Origin: a virus
Direction: 5' to 3' (one strand)
Virus record (IMG/VR): IMGVR_UViG_3300020220_000295
Span: 1 to 25,425 of that record
DNA length: 25,425 bases
Part shown: piece after piece, positions 6,721-14,021 of the stretch
Position numbering within the stretch: the first letter of the stretch is position 1
How the letters are laid out: each line of letters begins with the position of its first letter
Translations under genes and position numbers: made by a program
Notes under the pieces: model-generated
The model's input: the letters and a program-made list of their open reading frames with translations, nothing else
Told to the model about the DNA's origin: nothing
Databases searched by the model: none

Positions 6721-8436
6721 TTAAACTTGACCTGTGACTTCTGAGAAGCTTGCACCAGATCTCGTTGCAACAAATGTAATTGTAATAAAGTTAATTGATC
6801 TAGCTGGTTTAATATAAATTTCAGCAACAAATTCATTTCTATCGATAACATCTGCGGTATTATTGGTCTCGTCACAAACAACCAAATAATCTGTTACACC
6901 CGCTTTTGCTTTTACTTCAGTCATAAATGAATCTACAGTATTGAAGAAAGTAGATCTAGTTGTTGCATCGTTAAGCTCGAATAATACTCCTCTTGAAACT
7001 TGAAGTACTCTTTTTTCAATAGCAAGGAATAAACGACGCACGTTAATACGATCAAATGCACTGGGTGAAGCAAGAGCGGTTTTATCGCCAAAGAGCACAA
7101 CACCTTGTCCAGGGAAAGAAGCAATGGGGTTGATTCTTTTTTGATAGAGTTTATCTCTATCGGTCTTTGTAGGAGTATATGCTAACTTGATTACATTTCT
7201 TAGATTTCCTCTGTTTAATCCAGCGGGAGAAAACCAATCTTCTAGATTTGCTGAAGTTTGTACACAAAGTCCAGCAACATCTCCGTTACATGGAATATAA
7301 CGATAGGTATCGTTATATCTATCATAGATGTATTTGTATCCACTATCAAATACTGCATATGAGGTGCTCGATCCTACCGCTTGGAAGAATGCAATAATAT
7401 TATCTCTTTGAGTATCTGAGTTTGTAGTTGCGGTTACATTTTTGTATGGCGAGATAAAAGCAATACAATCTTTTCTATAATTTGCTACTTCAATAACTTT
7501 TTGTGCTTTTGCTACAGTATCTGTTTGAGATCCTAAACTTCCCCCTGCCAAAACAAAATCAATGACGACGTTTTCTGCATCATGGAATTTGAGAAGAGCA
7601 GCTTCAATATTGGTGGTTGATCCAGTATAAGAATCAACACCGCCAGTAAAATCATCTGCAGCAGCGATTGATTCTACATGTATATTATAATCAAATGAAA
7701 GAGCACTGCCAGTATTAGCTAAAGGAGTAGCTGCAAAAATATAGGATGATCTTGTATTAATTACATCAACATAATAATTTGATCCGCCCTCTGAATTCTT
7801 AGCCAACAGAGATTTAGAAACAAACAAGAAAGTTTCTAGAATTGTATTGGGTGTACCTGTGATGCTTCCTGATTTATCAATGAGCGCAATGTGAATCTCA
7901 TCATCAGCACCACCTGCAGCAGCTGCAGCAGCAGATGTGCCTGGTTTGCCTGCAATGGTATTCCACTTTGGTCCTGATGTGTAGAGAACCTCATTATCAT
8001 AATCTCCAGCAGCTGCTTCAATACCGTCGATATAAGCAATCACTAGTGAGTTGCCCCAGGTACCTGCAGATTTGGCAGCAAAATTCCATGTATATGTTGA
8101 TTTATTTGCTTCAAAATCTGAGACATCCTTGATCAATACTGCACTGCCAGTATTAACTGAATTTTTAAGTGCAGTATCTTCTACTCTTATTACTAAAAGT
8201 TGTCCACCATACGAGATAAATGTTGATGCCACATACCAATCTTCGAAATTGGCGTTATTTGGTTTACCAAATGTATCTACTAACTCTCTCTCACTAGCAA
8301 TAGATGTAGGCACTCCAACTGGACCTTTTGCAAAAGATCCAACAAAAGCAGCAACGTTGGATTGTGTATTAACAATAGTAGAATTGGTTAGGTCTCTTTC
8401 TCTAAGAACGATTCCTGGGGAAACTTGTCCTGCCAT
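6721..8436 (-). CDS. gp18: Contractile tail sheath protein gp18
   Basis: Forms the contractile outer tail sheath. It has 571 residues (T4: 659), starting MAGQVSPGIVLRERDLTNST, typical of the family. Conserved parts include NVAAFVGSFAKGPVGVPTSI near 27-46 and a C-terminal core with LYQKRINPIASFPGQGVVLFGDKTA, INVRRLFLAIEKRVLQVSRG and PARSINFITITFVATRSGASF, the part that binds the tube and neighbouring subunits. An Ala/Gly-rich insertion (KPGTSAAAAAAGGADDE) near residue 165 probably belongs to a surface-exposed variable domain. A CATAAATA late octamer and a GGAG ribosome binding site precede the ATG. Confidence 0.97.
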   Translation of the reverse strand: MAGQVSPGIVLRERDLTNSTIVNTQSNVAAFVGSFAKGPVGVPTSIASERELVDTFGKPNNANFEDWYVASTFISYGGQLLVIRVEDTALKNSVNTGSAVLIKDVSDFEANKSTYTWNFAAKSAGTWGNSLVIAYIDGIEAAAGDYDNEVLYTSGPKWNTIAGKPGTSAAAAAAGGADDEIHIALIDKSGSITGTPNTILETFLFVSKSLLAKNSEGGSNYYVDVINTRSSYIFAATPLANTGSALSFDYNIHVESIAAADDFTGGVDSYTGSTTNIEAALLKFHDAENVVIDFVLAGGSLGSQTDTVAKAQKVIEVANYRKDCIAFISPYKNVTATTNSDTQRDNIIAFFQAVGSSTSYAVFDSGYKYIYDRYNDTYRYIPCNGDVAGLCVQTSANLEDWFSPAGLNRGNLRNVIKLAYTPTKTDRDKLYQKRINPIASFPGQGVVLFGDKTALASPSAFDRINVRRLFLAIEKRVLQVSRGVLFELNDATTRSTFFNTVDSFMTEVKAKAGVTDYLVVCDETNNTADVIDRNEFVAEIYIKPARSINFITITFVATRSGASFSEVTGQV

Positions 8437-8466
8437 GTTTGTCTCCGTATAGACGATTCATTTTTA

Positions 8467-8499
8467 TCTAAAAGTATTTATGAAAATCTACTTTTTAGA
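8467..8499 (-). repeat. Imperfect inverted repeat at the gp17/gp18 junction
   Basis: On the minus strand TCTAAAAAGTA, a 12-base spacer and TACTTTTAGA can pair over 10 bp with one bulged A. It begins in the last codons and stop of terL and encloses the CATAAATA octamer. It is AU-rich and lacks a following T tract, so it is not a good terminator. Confidence 0.5.
8475..8482 (-). promoter_or_regulatory. Late promoter CATAAATA for gp18-gp19
   Basis: The minus strand reads CATAAATA, matching NATAAATA, in the 58-base gap between terL and gp18. It is about 40 bases before the gp18 ATG and probably drives gp18 and gp19 together. Confidence 0.65.
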
Positions 8500-10159
8500 A
8501 AGACCATAGATAGGAGACTTCTGTGTGTCTATCACCGTATTCATCAAGGTGCCAAGTATCACCACTTTCATCGGTAAAAATCCGATCTTCATCTTCTAAT
8601 CCATCAAGAATAAAACCAAATGGCGCCATGTCTTGCTCAATTTGATTTTTCTGTTCGTCATAGATTCTTTTTCTGACATCATTGTCAGTCATTTCTTTGA
8701 AGTATGGTTGCATTGCTAACCATGCAAAAATAACTAAACACATTGCTAGATCATCGTTGTGTCCTTCATCCGCTTCAAACGATCCATTTTTTTCAATAAA
8801 TGTTGTCAATTCTCCAATGATATCAAAATCAGTAATTAATAATTTATCATCTTCAATAAAAGTTTTTAAGTTTGCACATCCAACTTTCTTGACGGTTTTA
8901 GACATCTTAATGCCTAACTGAGTTTTAGTGCCAGAGAATCCTTGTCCCACAATTTGTCCTGCTCTACCTCGCATAGAGCACATGAGAACATTAGGATACT
9001 CTAAATCATAGTGTAAAATATCTGCAACTTGATCACCAATGTCATTGATCTCTGTCAACACATATGCTTTATTATAGTTAACTGCAACATCTCTAATAAT
9101 GTTTGGAAAAAGCATTGGTTTAATTGTATTATTTCTATACTTACCGACAATGGTATACGGCACTTTAGTTATATCATATACAATAAAAGCAGAATAGTCA
9201 TGTGACACTCCTCTGGAAACATCGGCGGTAATAATATAATCATGATCTTTTTCTGCTTTTTGGTATATTTGAAGACCTTTTAAATTATCTTGAATTGGGT
9301 CTTCATATACCATAGATCTTAATTTTGCTGCAGAAATTAAAGTATCTACAGATCCCAAGAAATTACATTCAAATTCTTGCTCAAACTGTCTAGCAGAAGT
9401 GTTGCGTATAGTTTCTTCTTTCCAATCTTGATCTCTTCCAGGCACTTGAGACCAATGTACTTCTAGAGGCACATAACCATTTTTACCACGCTCAGCATCA
9501 TGCCAAAGTTTATAAAACATATTCATACCCTGTGGGGTAGAAATAATAATAACCTTTGTTGTTTTACCAGACGAAATAGTAGGATATACTGAGCTAAAGA
9601 ATTGCTCTGCAATATGGTTTGGAATGAATGCAAATTCATCAAGAAAAATAATATTAAAAGAGTTACCTCTAACAGCGCTAGAAGAGGTTGAGGCAGCAAT
9701 TATCTTTGATCCATTCTCTAACTCTAATGATCCTTTATTCCATGCTACAATCCCTTGCTGCATCCACTTAGGAAGGTTTTCATATGCGAGTTGTAATCTT
9801 GATAATAATTCTCTAGAAGTTTCTGCTTTATTAGCAAGAATAGCAATTCTTACGTTTGCATTAAATATTGCAAAATATAATAGATATCCAATAACTGTAG
9901 TAGATTTACCTGTTTGTCTTGGAAGTTTTGCAATATTAAATCTATTCTCGTGAAAGTTTTTAATTAGTTGCTCTTGAAAATCATACATATCAAAAGGCAC
10001 AAGACCTTCATCAAGAGAAATAATTTTAATATATTTTTTTGCAAAATAAACAGGATTTTGCTCACAAAAAATCCATTCTTGTATTTGCTTTTGTGTAAAA
10101 TTTATTTTGGTATTCGCTTTTTTTAAATTAGGATTACCAAGGTATAGTGCATCACTCAC
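8495..10159 (-). CDS. gp17: Terminase large subunit gp17 (packaging ATPase/nuclease)
   Basis: Pumps DNA into the prohead through the portal and cuts concatemers. It has 554 residues (T4: 610). ATPase motifs: Walker A RQTGKST at 81-87, Walker B NIIFLDE at 169-175, coupling motif IIISTPQG at 204-211. Nuclease (RNase H-like) acidic residues: Asp313 in ITADVSRG, Glu370 in LTEINDIG and Asp469/470 in GHNDDLAM, corresponding to T4 D401, E458 and D542. The start is GTG: an in-frame TAA lies immediately before it and no in-frame ATG appears before residue 58, so GTG is needed to keep the conserved N-terminus. The start overlaps the end of the upstream 79-residue gene by 8 bases, so translation is probably coupled. 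Confidence 0.97.
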   Translation of the reverse strand: MSDALYLGNPNLKKANTKINFTQKQIQEWIFCEQNPVYFAKKYIKIISLDEGLVPFDMYDFQEQLIKNFHENRFNIAKLPRQTGKSTTVIGYLLYFAIFNANVRIAILANKAETSRELLSRLQLAYENLPKWMQQGIVAWNKGSLELENGSKIIAASTSSSAVRGNSFNIIFLDEFAFIPNHIAEQFFSSVYPTISSGKTTKVIIISTPQGMNMFYKLWHDAERGKNGYVPLEVHWSQVPGRDQDWKEETIRNTSARQFEQEFECNFLGSVDTLISAAKLRSMVYEDPIQDNLKGLQIYQKAEKDHDYIITADVSRGVSHDYSAFIVYDITKVPYTIVGKYRNNTIKPMLFPNIIRDVAVNYNKAYVLTEINDIGDQVADILHYDLEYPNVLMCSMRGRAGQIVGQGFSGTKTQLGIKMSKTVKKVGCANLKTFIEDDKLLITDFDIIGELTTFIEKNGSFEADEGHNDDLAMCLVIFAWLAMQPYFKEMTDNDVRKRIYDEQKNQIEQDMAPFGFILDGLEDEDRIFTDESGDTWHLDEYGDRHTEVSYLWSF

Positions 10160-10391
10160 TTAATTTTCCCAAATCTCTTTCTAAACTCTTTAATGTATTT
10201 AACCTTTTTTTCCACCCGTCACCTTTTGTTGTTCCTTTTGCTGGGTTAATACATGTATCATCGCCTATTGTTTTGTTATCACAAACTAAACTAGCAAGCT
10301 CTGTCTCGTTGCCTTTCTTGGTAGTGCCAGACCAAAAATGCTGACCACCAATCCAGCAAGCCCCGCATTTAGGGCAAGTTTTTGTTTGCAT
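10152..10391 (-). CDS. Small Cys-rich protein of unknown function, coupled to terL
   Basis: A 79-residue protein with no assigned function. It begins MQTKTCPKCGACW, giving C6-x2-C9-x2-C12, followed by further cysteines in LVCDNKTIGDDTCIN (about 37 and 47), so a zinc-ribbon-like fold is possible. The second half is basic and helical (KGDGWKKRLNTLKSLERDLGKL). The ATG has an AAGGAA ribosome binding site, and a sigma70-like promoter lies just upstream. Its end overlaps the gp17 start by 8 bases, which suggests a packaging-related or co-regulated role; that is inference from context. I recall similar small genes beside terL in marine T4-like phages but cannot name the family. Confidence 0.75.
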   Translation of the reverse strand: MQTKTCPKCGACWIGGQHFWSGTTKKGNETELASLVCDNKTIGDDTCINPAKGTTKGDGWKKRLNTLKSLERDLGKLSE

Positions 10392-10417
10392 ATTCCTTAC
10401 AGTAAGATTGAAGTATT

Positions 10418-10446
10418 ACTATATATGACAAAAAAATGTTTGTCAA
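10418..10446 (-). promoter_or_regulatory. Sigma70-like promoter before the 79-aa gene and terL
   Basis: On the minus strand a perfect -35 TTGACA (10441-10446) and a -10 TATAGT (10418-10423) are separated by exactly 17 bp. The predicted start is about 20 bases before the ATG at 10391. This is a host-type, early-class promoter, not a T4 late octamer. No late octamer is seen in the same gap. Confidence 0.7.
10426..10445. repeat. Inverted repeat over the sigma70-like promoter
   Basis: TGACAAA at 10426-10432 and TTTGTCA at 10439-10445 form perfect 7-bp arms around a 6-base spacer. The repeat covers most of the -35 hexamer and the spacer, where a repressor operator would be expected. It lacks a T tract on either strand beyond the arms, so it is not an obvious terminator. 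Confidence 0.5.
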
Positions 10447-10455
10447 GTAACACTG

Positions 10456-10755
10456 TCAGCAATTCCAAGCTCTTAATGATTTAGATAAACGATCTTGTCC
10501 AGTGTTATTACTATCTTTTTGTCTTTTACGCATTCCTTTCATCCTAGCACAGAATGACGCCCTACGGGGATTTCCAACCTTTTTTGAAGGTGCCTTAAGG
10601 TCGCTTCCAGGATTCTCACGCTCGTAAGATTTTCTTCCCTTTTCATTTAAACCACCTTCGGAATTTTTACCCGATTTTTTAGTCCAAGCAGCCCCCTCTT
10701 CTAAAGAAGTTTCGTATGCTTTTAGCTGCTCTTGTAACTCAGTAAAAGTTTTCAT
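10456..10755 (-). CDS. Small basic phage protein, DUF6321-like, unknown function
   Basis: A 99-residue basic protein. A helical N-terminus (MKTFTELQEQLKAYETSLEEGAAW) is followed by WTKKSGKNSEGGLNEKGRKSYE, NPGSDLKAPSKKVGNPRRASFCARMKGMR and a C-terminal DRLSKSLRAWNC. This pattern recurs in short proteins of many tailed phages, which I recall as DUF6321; no function is established to my knowledge. The Arg/Lys/Gly content would suit nucleic-acid or virion binding, but that is inference. The start overlaps the 91-residue gene's stop as ATGA. It ends just before the sigma70-like promoter of the terL unit. Confidence 0.8.
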   Translation of the reverse strand: MKTFTELQEQLKAYETSLEEGAAWTKKSGKNSEGGLNEKGRKSYERENPGSDLKAPSKKVGNPRRASFCARMKGMRKRQKDSNNTGQDRLSKSLRAWNC

Positions 10756-11027
10756 GATTGATATGAAACTGCTACTACTTTTACCTCAGCATTTGATGCA
10801 TATACTTTAAAACTAGTATCTTTTCTAATTACTAAACTTGTCCCAGGTGTTATACTAAATGATCCTACTGCTACTGCGGGTGATGCGTTGTTGAGGATGG
10901 TAACTAAATGAGTAGCATTGCTTTGAGCATCGTGTATTAAACGCAATTCAGTTGCTCCTCCAACAGTAGTAGCTGTATTAGCAGTAGTGGGTAATGCTGT
11001 TTCAATACCAAGAATTTTTAATCTCAT
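10752..11027 (-). CDS. Small beta-rich protein of unknown function
   Basis: A 91-residue protein starting MRLKILGIETALPTTANTAT. It is rich in Thr, Ala, Ser and Val with alternating strand-like segments (ATHLVTILNNAS, GSFSITPGTSLVIRKDTSFKVYASNAEVKVVAVSYQ), which suggests a small beta-sandwich such as a minor virion or decoration protein; I do not recognise the family. It sits between gp16 and the 99-residue gene, to which it is coupled by ATGA. An AATAAATA octamer overlaps the gp16 stop upstream, and GGTAAG may serve as ribosome binding site. Confidence 0.7.
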   Translation of the reverse strand: MRLKILGIETALPTTANTATTVGGATELRLIHDAQSNATHLVTILNNASPAVAVGSFSITPGTSLVIRKDTSFKVYASNAEVKVVAVSYQS

Positions 11028-11047
11028 TGTTTCTTACCGTTTATTTC

Positions 11048-11055
11048 TATTTATT
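11048..11055 (-). promoter_or_regulatory. Possible late promoter AATAAATA after gp16
   Basis: The minus strand reads AATAAATA across the gp16 TAA stop. T4-like geometry gives a leader of about 14 bases to the 91-residue gene, just enough for its GGTAAG site. The sequence also encodes the end of gp16, so the match could be chance. Confidence 0.45.
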
Positions 11056-11458
11056 CTTCCTCTGCTTTTCCGCGTTTTAACATCTTTTGAAGATCAGCAG
11101 TTGATCCAAAAAAGATAGAATTGTTTACTGTGTTTGGACTTGCTTTTTTATCTTCTTTATTTAAGTCTTTCATTTTCTTTTGTAGGTCAATAAGTTTATC
11201 TGTCATATCAGCAACTTGTTTGATTGCATTGACAGCAACCTCATATGCTCTAGGATGATTGCTTTCTTGTGCAACATCTAAAGCACCTTCTATTGCTTTT
11301 TGACCTTTTTCTATAAGATCATATAAATTGTTTCTTGTATGCACATAGTCGCTTTCCGCTTCCTCGGCAATATCTTTTTCTGATTTAACAATCTTAACTG
11401 TTTTTTCAGAAAGATCAATATTAAAAATTTCTTCCATGTTATCTTCAAACGTACTCAT
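11051..11458 (-). CDS. gp16: Terminase small subunit gp16
   Basis: Binds DNA and stimulates the gp17 ATPase to start packaging. It has 135 residues (T4: 164) and is highly charged and helical. It begins MSTFEDNMEEIFNIDLSE, and its central region (NNLYDLIEKGQKAIEGALDVAQESNHPRAYEVAVNAIKQVADMTDKLIDLQKKMKDL, about 43-100) matches the T4-type small-terminase pattern of antiparallel coiled-coil helices that form a ring. The start overlaps the gp15 stop as ATGA. It is separated from gp17 by three small genes. Confidence 0.93.
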   Translation of the reverse strand: MSTFEDNMEEIFNIDLSEKTVKIVKSEKDIAEEAESDYVHTRNNLYDLIEKGQKAIEGALDVAQESNHPRAYEVAVNAIKQVADMTDKLIDLQKKMKDLNKEDKKASPNTVNNSIFFGSTADLQKMLKRGKAEEE

Positions 11459-12252
11459 AGTAATGTAATTCCTTGATTGAAACCAAAATCGTCATCTGGC
11501 ATAATAAATGGATTATCTGCTGCATTAATTACACCATCATTATTATAATCTTGTTTTGCTTCTGGTGTAACTGTTAATTTAAGATTTCTCTTATGTTGTG
11601 CGGGAGTGCCAAGTGTTTCTGTAACAATAGCTTTTTTAATAACTTCAGCATTAATAACAGGACCGTATAGATATGTCTTTGCAGTAAATATTAAACTATA
11701 AACAATCTCTCGTCTAGTCATTAAATCATCTTCATAACTATCTTCCATATTGATGTTATTTAATACAATAGGAATATCTCTTTTTTCATCCATCTCTGGA
11801 ATCATATTTACTGTTACAGTAAATGCTGGTTGAAAATATGGCAAAATTTGCTCTAAAATTTGTAACGCATCATCTTGACTCTTTGATAAAATCCCTAACT
11901 CAAAATTTATATTATAAGGCACAGGCATATACTGCACCTTAGAGCTATCAGGATTAGTAGTTTCCTTTAAATATTTTGAAATTAAAGAAGTTTTTCTGCT
12001 AGAGTCATATGACAAATCTGTCATTTCAAATGACAAACGTGGCATAGTAATATTAACTTTTCCAACAGTAGGGTCCTGTTGAATTTTTGCTAAAAATTTT
12101 GCTTTAGGTCCATAGGCAATAGGCACCTTTTCCTGACGAATTATTGCGCCAGTATCTGGATCTTTTTTAGTTAATTGAATATTATTAAAAAGTGTGCCAA
12201 ATGCAACCACAGTTTTTCTTATAATGCTGTGATAAAAATAATTTCCTAACAT
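11455..12252 (-). CDS. gp15: Tail terminator / sheath stabilizer gp15
   Basis: Caps the finished tail as a hexamer, stabilises the sheath and provides the docking surface for the neck. It has 265 residues (T4: 272). The start MLGNYFYHSIIRKTVVAFGTLFNNIQL and the following IAYGPKAKFLAKIQQDP (near 46-62) are typical of the family, as is the central PVPYNINFELGILSKSQDDALQILEQILPYFQPAF. It overlaps gp14 by a single base (TGATG) and gp16 by four, within the neck operon. Confidence 0.95.
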   Translation of the reverse strand: MLGNYFYHSIIRKTVVAFGTLFNNIQLTKKDPDTGAIIRQEKVPIAYGPKAKFLAKIQQDPTVGKVNITMPRLSFEMTDLSYDSSRKTSLISKYLKETTNPDSSKVQYMPVPYNINFELGILSKSQDDALQILEQILPYFQPAFTVTVNMIPEMDEKRDIPIVLNNINMEDSYEDDLMTRREIVYSLIFTAKTYLYGPVINAEVIKKAIVTETLGTPAQHKRNLKLTVTPEAKQDYNNDGVINAADNPFIMPDDDFGFNQGITLL

Positions 12253-13157
12253 CAGAATGAATCTCCTAAATCTCCATATTCTCCAAAAGGATTGCCTTCA
12301 CTAAAATCAAGAATGGTATCCCCAGTGTCTTCATAATATTTATTATCTGCATTGTCATAATCTGCGATTGAGATATCAATAGTTTCAAATGTATTAATTA
12401 CCCACTGAGCACCACTTTCATTTCCAACTACCACATTGTTTGGAGTAAACTCTCCAGTTACATTAGAAACGACAAGTTTTCTAGTAATGATATTCCATTG
12501 TACTACTGTGCCATTAACAATCTTAGGTGGTTTTCCAGCAACAATAATTGTTTGTGTAATGGTCTCTCCAACGTCGAACGATCCTAGACCACCTGTTTGC
12601 ATTTGAATTGGGAATGCATAATTTGTAGTGTGCTCGATATCGTCAACTTCTTCTACGCCAGTATCAATATTAAAGTCTCCAGGATTTGCAATTTCGCAAG
12701 TCATTGTAAACATATATAGATTTCCTAGTTGATAGAAAGGTTCTTCTCTTTCTACGTATTTAATTTCATATAAATTAGTAGTTAATGGATAATAAATTAA
12801 ATCTCCTTCTGCTGGTCTTACTGTCAATACTTCATCAATCGCTGGTGTTACTACAGTATTCCAAATTCTACGTGATATAATAAACGTAATTTCATCCGAA
12901 ATTTTTAAACCAAACTTAGTCATTGCTTGTGATGCAGCACCGCCAAATCCTTCTACATTTACTAGCATCATCTCAACCATAAATGCTTCTTTAAAGTTTG
13001 ACATGATAACATCATTCAATGGTCTTTGTAAAAGAAGTTTTCTTGGCAGGTAGTAACAGTCAGATCCAAACAATTTGATCTGCTCATCTACTAAATCTTG
13101 TATCAAATTTTGCTCGGTTTGGTTGCCACCAAATTGAGGAAAGTAAAGATTTTTCAT
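12252..13157 (-). CDS. gp14: Neck / head completion protein gp14
   Basis: With gp13 it seals the filled head and forms the site where the tail joins. It has 301 residues (T4: 256). It starts MKNLYFPQFGGNQTEQNLIQ, then DLVDEQIKLFGSDCYYLPRK near 27-46, both family-typical, and has the segment VRPAEGDLIYYPLTTNLYEIKYVEREEPFYQLGN near 133-166. The acidic C-terminus (NKYYEDTGDTILDFSEGNPFGEYGDLGDSF) is also usual. Only one base lies between the gp13 stop and this ATG, so translation is probably coupled. Confidence 0.95.
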   Translation of the reverse strand: MKNLYFPQFGGNQTEQNLIQDLVDEQIKLFGSDCYYLPRKLLLQRPLNDVIMSNFKEAFMVEMMLVNVEGFGGAASQAMTKFGLKISDEITFIISRRIWNTVVTPAIDEVLTVRPAEGDLIYYPLTTNLYEIKYVEREEPFYQLGNLYMFTMTCEIANPGDFNIDTGVEEVDDIEHTTNYAFPIQMQTGGLGSFDVGETITQTIIVAGKPPKIVNGTVVQWNIITRKLVVSNVTGEFTPNNVVVGNESGAQWVINTFETIDISIADYDNADNKYYEDTGDTILDFSEGNPFGEYGDLGDSF

Positions 13158-13158
13158 A

Positions 13159-13965
13159 TCAACCTATCATAAAGTTTGCTGGCAATTGATATTCGATATT
13201 AATACGATCTTCAAGATCTTCAATCTCTTTTAATGCATCTTCATATAATTGACGCCCGTTTAATTGCACTCCTCCTGGAAGTTGCACATTATTAAATTTA
13301 ATAAGATTTTGCCCCCATTGTTTTTTAATTAATGCAGTAACATATCTTTTAATAAATTCATTGTTATAAACTTTATTAAAGTCTAGTGGATCTATAAGAC
13401 GATAACAATCAATAATAATATACCTGTCTTTGGTTAAATTTTTTGCTTCGTAATCAATATATAATCTTCCTTGAGATTTAGTAAAACGAATTTGCATAAA
13501 TGCACCAGTATTTAAAACCATATCTAATGTTTCTAGATATGATTTTGTCATATAATAATTAAGAATATCAAGTGATCCAAAAGCGTATAAATCATTTAAA
13601 AACATTTGATATTCAATACCAAATAAATCTCCACGAATACTACTAGATACGAAAGAAAACATTCTTTCAATTCCTATGACATGATCGGGCACTTCAATAT
13701 AATTTCTTCTTTCTTCCCAATCGGATCCACTTGCTGTTGTAGACGTAGCATTACTTGTTGTAAATCTAGTTACGTCTGCGTCGGTTATTTTGTGTTTTAA
13801 AAAGACTCTTTCAACTCCATCGAAATGACGGTCATTGAAATATTGAAAAGCATCATCGATAGCATCTTCAATTTGATCGTCATCAACGTTAATCTCTAAA
13901 ACAGGCGCACCTAATTTTCGTAAGCAATAATCTTTTAATTCTGCTCTACTAGATGGTTTTGCCAT
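13159..13965 (-). CDS. gp13: Neck protein gp13
   Basis: A head-completion protein that binds beneath the portal after packaging and works with gp14. It has 268 residues (T4: 309). It starts MAKPSSRAELKDYCLRKLGAPVLEINVDDDQIEDAIDDAFQYFNDRHFDG, the family's helical portal-adaptor region. It is the first gene of the gp13-14-15-16 operon. Its Shine-Dalgarno-like AGGGG lies in the 3' arm of a hairpin immediately upstream, and a perfect TATAAATA late promoter overlaps the 5' arm, so translation may depend on where the transcript begins. Confidence 0.95.
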   Translation of the reverse strand: MAKPSSRAELKDYCLRKLGAPVLEINVDDDQIEDAIDDAFQYFNDRHFDGVERVFLKHKITDADVTRFTTSNATSTTASGSDWEERRNYIEVPDHVIGIERMFSFVSSSIRGDLFGIEYQMFLNDLYAFGSLDILNYYMTKSYLETLDMVLNTGAFMQIRFTKSQGRLYIDYEAKNLTKDRYIIIDCYRLIDPLDFNKVYNNEFIKRYVTALIKKQWGQNLIKFNNVQLPGGVQLNGRQLYEDALKEIEDLEDRINIEYQLPANFMIG

Positions 13966-13997
13966 AAAAAAATACCCCTAGTTTCCTAGAGGTATTT
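13966..13997 (-). terminator. GNRA-loop hairpin and T tract between the 1777-aa gene and gp13
   Basis: On the minus strand AAATACCTCTAG and CTAGGGGTATTT pair over 12 bp (one U-G wobble) around a GAAA tetraloop. The 3' arm runs into seven T residues ending at the gp13 ATG. It can act as an intrinsic terminator for the upstream gene and also hides the AGGGG ribosome binding site of gp13. Confidence 0.85.
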
Positions 13998-14000
13998 ATA
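13993..14000 (-). promoter_or_regulatory. Late promoter TATAAATA for gp13 operon
   Basis: The minus strand reads TATAAATA, the exact T4 late octamer, and its last five bases are part of the hairpin 5' arm. Using T4 geometry, transcription would begin near 13987, giving a leader of about 22 bases that lacks most of the 5' arm. Confidence 0.72.
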
Positions 14001-14021
14001 CTGAAGTTATATTTATAAGGA

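Noticed and set aside
10426-10445. The TGACAAA/TTTGTCA inverted repeat as an intrinsic terminator after the 99-aa gene
   Set aside because: Only 7 AT-rich pairs and no T run directly after the stem on the minus strand; overlap with the -35 makes an operator reading better.
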